Positions 13,112-25,080 of a stretch of 64,000 bases of DNA are shown here, in pieces; within the stretch, counting starts at the first letter, position 1, and every line of letters begins with the position of its first letter. The notes under the pieces are model-generated. The model had not been told where the DNA came from. It saw nothing but the letters and a program-made list of their open reading frames with translations, and searched no databases. Made by a program: the position numbers and the translations under genes. The DNA comes from Halictus rubicundus (lineage: Eukaryota > Arthropoda > Insecta > Hymenoptera > Halictidae): assembly GCF_050948215.1 (NCBI RefSeq), contig NW_027488704.1, forward strand, positions 1 through 64,000, in the 5' to 3' direction.

Positions 13112-16100
13112 CTATCCTGTCCTCTATCCTATCCTATCCTCAATCCTATCCTATCCTATCCTCCATCCTATCCTATCCTCCATCCTATCCAATCCCCTAT
13201 CCTATCCTCAATCCTATCCTATCCTATCCTCAATCCTATCGTATCCTCTATCCTATAGTATCCTCTATCCTATAGTATCCTCTATCCTATCCTATCCTCT
13301 ATCCTATCCTATCCTCAATCCTATCCTATCCTCAATCCTATCCTATCCTATCCTCTATCCTATCCTATCATCTATCATATCCTATCCTCTATCCTATCCT
13401 ATCGTCTATCCTACCCTATCCTCTATCCTATCCTATCCTCTATCCTATCCTCTCCTCAATCCTATCCTATCCTATCCTCTATCCTATCCTCTATCCTATC
13501 CTCTCCTCAATCCTATCCTATCCTCTATCCTATCCTATCCCCTATCCTATTCAATCTCATATCCTATCCTATCCTCTATCATATCCTATCCTCTATCGTA
13601 TCCTATCTTCTATCGTATCCTATCCTCTATCCTATCCTATCCTCTATCCTATCCTCTATCCTATCCTCTATCCTATCCTCTACCCTATCCTATCCTCTAT
13701 CCTATCCAATTCTCTATCCTATCCTATCCTCTATCATATCCTATCCTATATCCTATCCTATCCTCTATCCTATCCTATCCTCTATCCTATCCTCTCCTCA
13801 ATCCTATCCTATCCTCAATCCTAACCTAACCTCTATCCTATCCTATTCTCTATCCTATCCTATCCTCTATCCTATCCTATCCTCTATCCTATCCTATCCT
13901 CTATCCTATCCTCTCCTCAATCCTATCCTATCCTCTATCCTATCCTCTATCCTATCCTCTATCCTATCCTCTCCTCAATCCTATCCTATCCTCTATCCTA
14001 TCCTATCCTCTATCCTATTCAATCTCATATCCTATCCTATCCTCTATCATATCCTATCCTCTATCGTATCCTATCTTCTATCGTATCCTATCCTCTATCC
14101 TATCCAATCCTCTATCCTATCCTCTATCCTATCCAATCCTCTATCCTATCCTATCCTCAATCCTATCCTATCCTATCCTCCATCCTATCCTATCCTCCAT
14201 CCTATCCAATCCCCTATCCTATCCTCAATCCTATCCTATCCTATCCTATCCTCTATCCTTTGCTCTATCCTATCCTCTATCCTATCCTATCCACAATCCA
14301 ACCCTATCCTCTATCCTATAATATCCTCTATCCTATCCTATCCTATCCTCTATCCTATCCTATCCTCTATCCTATCCTCTCCTCTATCCTATCCTATCCT
14401 CTATCCTATCCTATCCACTATCGTATGCTCTATCCTATCCAATCCCCTATCCTATCCTCTACCCTATCCTATCCTCAACCCTATAATACCATGTATCCTA
14501 TCCTATTCTCTATCCTATCCTATCCTATCCTCTATCGTATGCTCTATCCTATCCTATCCACTATCCTATCCTATCCTCTATCCTATCCTATCGTCTATCC
14601 TATCCTATCCTCTATCCTATCCTATCCTCTATCCTATCCTATCCTCTATCCTATCTTATCCTCTATCCTATCCTGTCCTCTATTCTATCCTATCCTCTAT
14701 CTTATCATATCCACTATCCTATCCTATACTCTATCCTATTCTATCCTCTATCCTATCCTACCATCAATCCAATGCTATCCTCTATCCTATCCTATCCTCT
14801 ATCGTATCCTATCCTCTATCGTATCCAATCCTCTATCCTATCCTCTATCCTATCCTATCCTCTATCCTATCCTATCATCTATCCTATCCTATTCTCTATC
14901 CTATCCTATCCTCTATCCTATTCTATCCACTATCGTATGCTCTATCCTATCCAATCCCCTATCCTATCCTCTACCCTATCCTATCCTCAACCCTATAATA
15001 CCATGTATCCTATCCTATTCTCTATCCTATCCTATCCTATCCTCTATCGTATGCTCTATCCTATCCTATCCACTATCCTATCCTATCCTCTATCCTATCC
15101 TATCGTCTATCCTATCCTATCCTCTATCCTATCCTATCCTCTATCCCATCCTAATCTCTATCCTATCAATCCCCTATCCTATCCTCTATCCTATCCTATC
15201 CTCTATCCTATCCTATTCTCTATAAACCCTATCCTCTATCCTATAATATCCTCTATCCCATCCTAATCTCTATCCTATCAATCCCCTATCCTATCGTCTA
15301 TCCTATCCTATCCTCTATCCTATCCAATTCTCTATCCTATCCTATCCTCTATCATATCCTATCCTCTATCCTATCCTATCCTCTATCCTATCCTATCCTC
15401 TATCCTATCCTCTCCTCAATCCTATCCTATCCTCAATCCTAACCTAACCTCTATCCTATCCTATTCTCTATCCTATCCTATCCTCTATCCTATCCTATCA
15501 TCTATCCTATCCTATTCTCTATCCTATCCTATCCTCTATCGTATCCTATCCACTATCGTATGCTCTATCCTATCCAATCCCCTATCCTATCCTCTACCCT
15601 ATCCTATCCTCAACCCTATAATACCATGTATCCTATCCTATTCTCTATCCTATCCTATCCTATCCTCCATCGTATGCTCTATCCTATCCTATCCACTATC
15701 CTATCCTATCCTCTATCCTATCCTATCGTCTATCCTATCCTATCCTCTATCCTATCCTATCCTCTATCCTATCCTATCCTCTATCCTATAATATCCTCTA
15801 TCCCATCCTAATCTCTATCCTATCGATCCCCTATCCTATCGTCTATCCTATCCTATCCTCTATCCTATCCAATTCTCTATCCTATCCTATCCTCTATCAT
15901 ATCCTATCCTCTATCCTATCCTATCCTCTATAATATCCTATCCTCTATCCTATCCTCTCCTGAATCCTATCCTATCCTCAATCCTAACCTAACCTCTATC
16001 CTATCCTATTCTCTATCCTATCCTATCCTCTATCCTATCCTATCCTCTATCCTATCGTATCCTCTATCCTATCCTCTCCTCAATCCTATCCTATCCTCTA

Positions 16101-16260
16101 TCCTATCCTATCCTCTATCCTATTCAATCTCATATCCTATCCTATCCTCTATCATATCCTATCCTCTATCGTATCCTATCTTCTATCGTATCCTATCCTC
16201 TATCCTATCCAATCCTCTATCCTATCCTCTATCCTATCCTGTCCTCTATCCTATCCTATC
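13112..16260. repeat. First part of the 5.6-kb HOR, copy 1 (3.4-kb class)
   Basis: The unit has A at 13,161 and about 14,179, CTTTGCTC near 14,257, D at 14,489, 15,001 and 15,624, E with ATCGAT at 15,822, then F. It matches 9,742-13,111 (see offsets there) and matches 18,716 onward at 5,604 bp. About 621 bp of this unit, between roughly 14,350 and 14,975, are missing from the copy at 19,950. Confidence 0.83.
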
Positions 16261-18520
16261 CTCAATCCTATCCTATCCTATCATCTATCCTATCCTATTC
16301 TCTATCCTATCCTATCCTCTATCCTATTCTATCCACTATCGTATGCTCTATCCTATCCAATCCCCTATCCTATCCTCTACCCTATCCTATCCTCAACCCT
16401 ATAATACCATGTATCCTATCCTATTCTCTATCCTATCCTATCCTATCCTCTATCGTATGCTCTATCCTATCCTATCCACTATCCTATCCTATCCTCTATC
16501 CTATCCTATCGTCTATCCTATCCTATCCTGTATCCTATCCTATTCTCTATAAACCCTATCCTCTATCCTATAATATCCTCTATCCCATCCTAATCTCTAT
16601 CCTATCAATCCCCTATCCTATCGTCTATCCTATCCTATCCTCTATCCTATCCAATTCTCTATCCTATTATATCCTCTATCATATCCTATCCTCTATCCTA
16701 TCCTATCCTCTATCCTATCCTATCCTCTATCCTATCCTCTCCTCAATCCTATCCTATCCTCAATCCTAACCTAACCTCTATCCTATCCTATTCTCTATCC
16801 TATCCTATCCTCTATCCTATCCTATCCTCTATCCTATCCTATTCTCTATCCTATCCTATCCTATGCACTATCGTATGCTCTATCCTATCCTATCCTCTAT
16901 CCTATCCAATCCCCTATCCTATCCTCTACCCTATAATACCATGTATCCTATCCTATTCTCTATCCTATCCTATCCTATCCTCTATCGTATGCTCTATCCT
17001 ATCCTATCCACTATCCAATCCTATACTCTATCATATCCTATCCCCTATCCTATCCTTAATCCTATCATATCCTATCCCCTATCCTATCCTTAATCCTATC
17101 CTATCCTCAATCCTAACCTATCCTCTATCCTATCCTATTCTATATCCTATCCTATCCTCTATCCTATCCTATCCTCTATCCTATCCTATCCTCTATCCTA
17201 TCTTATCCTCTATCCTATCCTGTCCTCTATTCTATCCTATCCTCTATCCTATAATATCCTCTATCCCATCCTAATCTCTATCCTATCAATCCCCTATCCT
17301 ATCGTCTATCCTATCCTATCCTCTATCCTATCCAATTCTCTATCCTATCCTATCCTCTATCATATCCTATCCTCTATCCTATCCTATCCTCTATCCTATC
17401 CTATCCTCTATCCTATCCTCTCCTCAATCCTATCCTATCCTCAATCCTAACCTAACCTCTATCCTATCCTATTCTCTATCCTATCCTATCCTCTATCCTA
17501 TCCTATCCTCTATCCTATCCTATCCTCTATCCTATCCTCTCCTCAATCCTATCCTATCCTCTATCCTATCCTATCCTCTATCCTATTCAATCTCATATCC
17601 TATCCTATCCTCTATCATATCCTATCCTCTATCGTATCCTACCTTCTATCGTATCCTATCCTCTAACCTATCCAATCCTCTATCCTATCCTCTATCCTAT
17701 CCTGTCCTCTATCTTATCCTATCCTCTATCCTATCTTGTCCTCTATCCTATCCTATCCTCTATCCTATCCCATCCTCAATCCTATCCTTTCCTCTATCCT
17801 ATAATCTATCCTATCCTCTTACTTATCCTATCCTCTATCCTATACTATCCTATCGTCTATAGTATTCTCTATCCTATCCAATCCTCTATCCTATACTATC
17901 CTATCGTCTATAGTATTCTCTATCCTACCCAATCCTCTATCCTATCCTATCCTCAAACCAATCGTATCCTCTATCCTATGCTATCAACTATCGTATCCTA
18001 TCCTCTATCCTATCGAATCCTCTATCCTATTCTATCCTCTATCCTATCCTATCCTCAATACAATCCTATTCTCTATCCTATCCATTCCTCTATAATATCG
18101 TATCTTCTATCGCATCCTATCCTCTATCATATCCTATCCTTTATCCTATCCAATCTCATATATTATCCTATCCTCTATCATATCCTATCCTTCATCGTAT
18201 CCTATCTTCTATCCTATCCAATCCTCTATCCTATCCTCAATCCTATCCTATCCTCTATCCTATCCTATCCTCTATGCAATCCTATCCTCTATCCTATTCT
18301 ATCCTCTATCCTATCCAATCCCCTATCCTATCCTCTATCCTCTCCTATCCTCTACCCCATAATACCATGTATCCTATCCTATTCTCCATCCTATCCTCTC
18401 CTATCCTCTTTCGTATGCTCTATCCTACCCTATCAACTATCCTATCCCATCCTCAATCCTATCCTTTCCTCTATCCTATAATCTATCCTATCCTCTTACT
18501 TATCCTATCCTATCCTCTAT
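16261..18520. repeat. Second part of the 5.6-kb HOR, copy 1, ending in K and T cassettes
   Basis: The segment starts at a junction where A-B is absent (217 bp shorter than the later copy). It has D at 16,407 and 16,939, C at 16,863, a doubled CCCCTATCCTATCCTTAATCC near 17,040-17,095, E, F, then a changed texture from 17,700: CTATAGTATTC, CTCAATACAATCC, CATTCCTCTATAATATCG and TCTTACTTATCC. These last cassettes are the first appearance of domain 2 material inside domain 1. It matches 21,480-24,117 at offsets of 5,199 and 5,597 bp. Confidence 0.82.
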
Positions 18521-18715
18521 AGTATCCTCTATCCTATCCTATCCTCTATCCTATCCTCTCCTCAATCCTATCCTATCCTGTATCCTATCCTATTCTCTAT
18601 CCTATTCAATCTCATATCCTATCCTATCCTCTATCATATCCTATCCTCTATCGTATCCTATCTTCTATCGTATCCTATCCTCTATCCTATCCAATCCTCT
18701 ATCCTATCCTCTATC
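18521..18715. repeat. Linker of 2.3-kb-class material between the two 5.6-kb HOR copies
   Basis: About 195 bp with the spelling CTGTATCC, TATTCTC, ATTCAATCTCATATCC resemble the ends of the units at about 7,250-7,450 and 9,540-9,742. The homology at 5.6-kb spacing starts only after it. It may mark the crossover point of the duplication. Confidence 0.62.
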
Positions 18716-21245
18716 CTATCCTGTCCTCTATCCTATCCTATCCTCAATCCTATCCTATCCTATCCTCCATCCTATCCTATCCTCCATCCTATCCAATCCC
18801 CTATCCTATCCTCAATCCTATCCTATCCTATCCTCAATCCTATCGTATCCTCTATCCTATAGTATCCTCTATCCTATAGTATCCTCTATCCTATCCTATC
18901 CTCTATCCTATCCTATCCTCAATCCTATCCTATCCTCAATCCTATCCTATCCTATCCTCTATCCTATCCTATCATCTATCATATCCTATCCTCTATCCTA
19001 TCCTATCGTCTATCCTATCCTATCCTCTATCCTATCCTATCCTCTATCCTATCCTCTCCTCAATCCTATCCTATCCTATCCTCTATCCTATCCTCTATCC
19101 TATCCTCTCCTCAATCCTATCCTATCCTCTATCCTATCCTATCCCCTATCCTATTCAATCTCATATCCTATCCTATCCTCTATCATATCCTATCCTCTAT
19201 CGTATCCTATCTTCTATCGTATCCTATCCTCTATCCTATCCTATCCTCTATCCTATCCTCTATCCTATCCTCTATCCTATCCTCTACCCTATCCTATCCT
19301 CTATCCTATCCAATTCTCTATCCTATCCTATCCTCTATCATATCCTATCCTATATCCTATCCTATCCTCTATCCTATCCTATCCTCTATCCTATCCTCTC
19401 CTCAATCCTATCCTATCCTCAATCCTAACCTAACCTCTATCCTATCCTATTCTCTATCCTATCCTATCCTCTATCCTATCCTATCCTCTATCCTATCCTA
19501 TCCTCTATCCTATCCTCTCCTCAATCCTATCCTATCCTCTATCCTATCCTCTATCCTATCCTCTATCCTATCCTCTCCTCAATCCTATCCTATCCTCTAT
19601 CCTATCCTATCCTCTATCCTATTCAATCTCATATCCTATCCTATCCTCTATCATATCCTATCCTCTATCGTATCCTATCTTCTATCGTATCCTATCCTCT
19701 ATCCTATCCAATCCTCTATCCTATCCTCTATCCTATCCAATCCTCTATCCTATCCTATCCTCAATCCTATCCTATCCTATCCTCCATCCTATCCTATCCT
19801 CCATCCTATCCAATCCCCTATCCTATCCTCAATCCTATCCTATCCTATCCTATCCTCTATCCTTTGCTCTATCCTATCCTCTATCCTATCCTATCCACAA
19901 TCCAACCCTATCCTCTATCCTATAATATCCTCTATCCTATCCTATCCTATCCTCTACCCTATCCTATCCTCAACCCTATAATACCATGTATCCTATCCTA
20001 TTCTCTATCCTATCCTATCCTATCCTCTATCGTATGCTCTATCCTATCCTATCCACTATCCTATCCTATCCTCTATCCTATCCTATCGTCTATCCTATCC
20101 TATCCTCTATCCTATCCTATCCTCTATCCCATCCTAATCTCTATCCTATCAATCCCCTATCCTATCCTCTATCCTATCCTATCCTCTATCCTATCCTATT
20201 CTCTATAAACCCTATCCTCTATCCTATAATATCCTCTATCCCATCCTAATCTCTATCCTATCAATCCCCTATCCTATCGTCTATCCTATCCTATCCTCTA
20301 TCCTATCCAATTCTCTATCCTATCCTATCCTCTATCATATCCTATCCTCTATCCTATCCTATCCTCTATCCTATCCTATCCTCTATCCTATCCTCTCCTC
20401 AATCCTATCCTATCCTCAATCCTAACCTAACCTCTATCCTATCCTATTCTCTATCCTATCCTATCCTCTATCCTATCCTATCATCTATCCTATCCTATTC
20501 TCTATCCTATCCTATCCTCTATCCTATCCTATCCACTATCGTATGCTCTATCCTATCCAATCCCCTATCCTATCCTCTACCCTATCCTATCCTCAACCCT
20601 ATAATACCATGTATCCTATCCTATTCTCTATCCTATCCTATCCTATCCTCCATCGTATGCTCTATCCTATCCTATCCACTATCCTATCCTATCCTCTATC
20701 CTATCCTATCGTCTATCCTATCCTATCCTCTATCCTATCCTATCCTCTATCCTATCCTATCCTCTATCCTATAATATCCTCTATCCCATCCTAATCTCTA
20801 TCCTATCGATCCCCTATCCTATCGTCTATCCTATCCTATCCTCTATCCTATCCAATTCTCTATCCTATCCTATCCTCTATCATATCCTATCCTCTATCCT
20901 ATCCTATCCTCTATAATATCCTATCCTCTATCCTATCCTCTCCTCAATCCTATCCTATCCTCAATCCTAACCTAACCTCTATCCTATCCTATTCTCTATC
21001 CTATCCTATCCTCTATCCTATCCTATCCTCTATCCTATCGTATCCTCTATCCTATCCTCTCCTCAATCCTATCCTATCCTCTATCCTATCCTATCCTCTA
21101 TCCTATTCAATCTCATATCCTATCCTATCCTCTATCATATCCTATCCTCTATCGTATCCTATCTTCTATCGTATCCTATCCTCTATCCTATCCAATCCCC
21201 TATCCTATCCTCTATCCTATCCTGTCCTCTATCCTATCCTATCCT
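18716..21245. repeat. First part of the 5.6-kb HOR, copy 2, with a 621-bp internal deletion
   Basis: This part aligns with 13,112-16,260 at 5,604 bp up to about 19,950, then at 4,983 bp from about 19,970 on. The two-step offset means 621 bp were lost, removing the first D with its flanking monomers and joining CTATCC to the CTACCC preceding the next D (19,984). E carries the ATCGAT spelling (20,805), so copy 2 descends from the same lineage as 12,469 and 15,822. Confidence 0.84.
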
Positions 21246-24117
21246 CAATCCTATCCTATCCTATCCTCCATCCTATCCTATCCTCCATCCTATCCAATCC
21301 CCTATCCTATCCTCAATCCTATCCTATCCTATCCTCAATCCTATCGTATCCTCTATCCTATAGTATCCTCTATCCTATCCTATCCTCTATCCTATCCTAT
21401 CCTCTATCGTATCCTATCCTCTATCGTATCCAATCCTCTATCCTATCCTCTATCCTATCCTATCCTCTATCCTATCCTATCATCTATCCTATCCTATTCT
21501 CTATCCTATCCTATCCTCTATCCTATTCTATCCACTATCGTATGCTCTATCCTATCCAATCCCCTATCCTATCCTCTACCCTATCCTATCCTCAACCCTA
21601 TAATACCATGTATCCTATCCTATTCTCTATCCTATCCTATCCTATCCTCTATCGTATGCTCTATCCTATCCTATCCACTATCCTATCCTATCCTCTATCC
21701 TATCCTATCGTCTATCCTATCCTATCCTCTATCCTATCCTATTCTCTATAAACCCTATCCTCTATCCTATAATATCCTCTATCCCATCCTAATCTCTATC
21801 CTATCAATCCCCTATCCTATCGTCTATCCTATCCTATCCTCTATCCTATCCAATTCTCTATCCTATTATATCCTCTATCATATCCTATCCTCTATCCTAT
21901 CCTATCCTCTATCCTATCCTATCCTCTATCCTATCCTCTCCTCAATCCTATCCTATCCTCAATCCTAACCTAACCTCTATCCTATCCTATTCTCTATCCT
22001 ATCCTATCCTCTATCCTATCCTATCCTCTATCCTATCCTATTCTCTATCCTATCCTATCCTATGCACTATCGTATGCTCTATCCTATCCTATCCTCTATC
22101 CTATCCAATCCCCTATCCTATCCTCTACCCTATAATACCATGTATCCTATCCTATTCTCTATCCTATCCTATCCTATCCTCTATCGTATGCTCTATCCTA
22201 TCCTATCCACTATCCAATCCTATACTCTATCATATCCTATCCCCTATCCTATCCTTAATCCTATCATATCCTATCCCCTATCCTATCCTTAATCCTATCC
22301 TATCCTCAATCCTAACCTATCCTCTATCCTATCCTATTCTATATCCTATCCTATCCTCTATCCTATCCTATCCTCTATCCTATCCTATCCTCTATCCTAT
22401 CTTATCCTCTATCCTATCCTGTCCTCTATTCTATCCTATCCTCTATCCTATAATATCCTCTATCCCATCCTAATCTCTATCCTATCAATCCCCTATCCTA
22501 TCGTCTATCCTATCCTATCCTCTATCCTATCCAATTCTCTATCCTATCCTATCCTCTATCATATCCTATCCTCTATCCTATCCTATCCTCTATCCTATCC
22601 TATCCTCTATCCTATCCTCTCCTCAATCCTATCCTATCCTCAATCCTAACCTAACCTCTATCCTATCCTATTCTCTATCCTATCCTATCCTCTATCCTAT
22701 CCTATCCTCTATCCTATCCTATCCTCTATCCTATCCTCTCCTCAATCCTATCCTATCCTCTATCCTATCCTATCCTCTATCCTATTCAATCTCATATCCT
22801 ATCCTATCCTCTATCATATCCTATCCTCTATCGTATCCTACCTTCTATCGTATCCTATCTTCTAACCTATCCAATCCTCTATCCTATCCTCTATCCTATC
22901 CTGTCCTCTATCCTATCCTATCCTCAATCCTATCCTATCCTATCCTCCATCCTATCCTATCCTCGATCCTATCCAATCCCCTATCCTATCCTCAATCCTA
23001 TCCTATCCTATCCTCAATCCTATCGTATCCTCTATCCTATAGTATCCTCTATCCTATCCTATCCTCTATCCTATCCTATTCTCTATCCTATCCTATCCTC
23101 TATCCTATCCTATCCTCTATCCTATCCTATCCTCTATCCTATCCTCTCCTCAATCCTATCCTATCCTCTATCCTATCCTCTATCCTATCCTCTATCCTAT
23201 CCTCTCCTCAATCCTATCCTATCCTCTATCCTATCCTATCCTCTATCCTATTCAATCTCATATCCTATCCAATCCTCTATCCCATCCTCTATCCTATCCT
23301 ATCCTCTATCTTATCCTATCCTCTATCCTATCTTGTCCTCTATCCTATCCTATCCTCTATCCTATCCCATCCTCAATCCTATCCTTTCCTCTATCCTATA
23401 ATCTATCCTATCCTCTTACTTATCCTATCCTCTATCCTATACTATCCTATCGTCTATAGTATTCTCTATCCTATCCAATCCTCTATCCTATACTATCCTA
23501 TCGTCTATAGTATTCTCTATCCTACCCAATCCTCTATCCTATCCTATCCTCAAACCAATCGTATCCTCTATCCTATGCTATCAACTATCGTATCCTATCC
23601 TCTATCCTATCGAATCCTCTATCCTATTCTATCCTCTATCCTATCCTATCCTCAATACAATCCTATTCTCTATCCTATCCATTCCTCTATAATATCGTAT
23701 CTTCTATCGCATCCTATCCTCTATCATATCCTATCCTTTATCCTATCCAATCTCATATATTATCCTATCCTCTATCATATCCTATCCTTCATCGTATCCT
23801 ATCTTCTATCCTATCCAATCCTCTATCCTATCCTCAATCCTATCCTATCCTCTATCCTATCCTATCCTCTATGCAATCCTATCCTCTATCCTATTCTATC
23901 CTCTATCCTATCCAATCCCCTATCCTATCCTCTATCCTCTCCTATCCTCTACCCCATAATACCATGTATCCTATCCTATTCTCCATCCTATCCTCTCCTA
24001 TCCTCTTTCGTATGCTCTATCCTACCCTATCAACTATCCTATCCCATCCTCAATCCTATCCTTTCCTCTATCCTATAATCTATCCTATCCTCTTACTTAT
24101 CCTATCCTATCCTCTAT
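21246..24117. repeat. Second part of the 5.6-kb HOR, copy 2
   Basis: This part contains an A-B unit at about 21,265-21,400 (217 bp absent from copy 1), D at 21,606 and 22,138, C at 22,062, the doubled TTAATCC stretch near 22,255-22,290, E and F. A second A-B segment near 22,945-23,300 accounts for a further 398 bp absent from copy 1. From about 23,300 it ends with the same K and T cassettes as copy 1. It diverges from copy 1 abruptly at CTATAGTATTC (24,117) against CTATAGTATCC (18,513). Confidence 0.83.
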
Positions 24118-24460
24118 AGTATTCTCTATCCTATCCAATCCTCTATCGTATCCTATCCTCAATCCAATCGTATCCTCTATCCTATCCTATCAACTATCGT
24201 ATCCTATCCTCTATCTTATCGAATCCTCTATCCTATTCCATCCTCTATCCTATCCTATCCTCAATACAATCCTATTCTCTATCCTATCCATTCCTCTATA
24301 ATATCGTATCTTCTATCGCATCCTATCCTCTATCATATCGTATCCTTTATCCTATACAATCTCATATATTATCCTATCCTCTATCATATCCTATCTTCTA
24401 TCGTATCCTATCTTCTATCCTATCCAATCCTCTATCCTATCCTCAATCCTATCCTATCCT
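24118..24460. repeat. Third, partial K-P unit repeated at 609 bp
   Basis: CTATAGTATTC, CAACTATCG, CTCAATACAATCC (about 24,260) and CATTCCTCTATAATATCG recur 609 bp after the same series at about 23,508-23,850. It carries more substitutions than the two K blocks of the 5.6-kb HOR have between each other (for example TATCTTATCG for TATCCTATCG). It forms the seam between domains 1 and 2. Confidence 0.75.
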
Positions 24461-25080
24461 CAAACCTATCCTATCCTCAATCCTATCCAATCCCCTATCC
24501 TACCCTCTATCCGATCCTATCCTCTATTACATCCTATCCTCGATCCTATCCTATCCTCTATCCTATCCTATCTTCTATCCTATCCTATCCTCTATCCTAT
24601 CATATCCTCTATCCTATCATATCCTCTATCCTATCCTATCCTCTATCGTATCCTATCCTCTATCCCATTCTATCCTCTTTCCTATCCCATCCTCTATCCC
24701 ATCCAATCCTCAATCCTATCCTATCCACTATCCTATCCTATCCTCTATCCTATAGTATCCTCTATCCTATCCTATCCTCTATCCTATCCTATCCTCCATC
24801 CTATCCTATCCTCCATCCTATCCAATCCCCTATCCTATCCTCAATCCTATCCTATCCTCTATCATATCCTATCCTCTATCCTATCCTATCCTCTATCCTA
24901 TCCTGTCCTTTATCCTGTCGAATCCCCTATCCTATCCTCAATCCTATCCTATCCTCCATCATATCCTATACCTCTATCCTATCCTATCCTCTATCCTATC
25001 CTATCCTATCCTTTATCCTGTCGAATCCCCTATCCTTTCGTCTATCCAATCCTATCCTCAATCCTATCCTATCCTCAATC
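24461..25080. repeat. Domain 2 block with CTATTACATCC and cassette A, duplicated 3,469 bp downstream
   Basis: The stretch from CTCAAACC through TCTATTACATCC, CCCATTC, CTCTTTCC, CTATAGTATCC and the double CTCCATCC (24,794) reappears at 27,926-28,310 at a steady offset of 3,469 bp. Two N cassettes follow (about 24,907 and 25,010), the second with ATACCTC (24,968), a rare one-base phase slip that recurs at 27,601. Confidence 0.8.

Larger units (their letters stand above)
12469..20810. other. Shared ATCGAT spelling in three E cassettes
   Basis: The E cassette reads CTATCGATCCCC at 12,469-12,474, 15,822-15,827 and 20,805-20,810 and CTATCAATCCCC in the other E copies I read. The three sites lie 3,353 and 4,983 bp apart, matching the HOR offsets. 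It also creates a ClaI palindrome and is a lineage marker for the 3.4-kb class after its split from 2,058-5,230. Confidence 0.87.
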
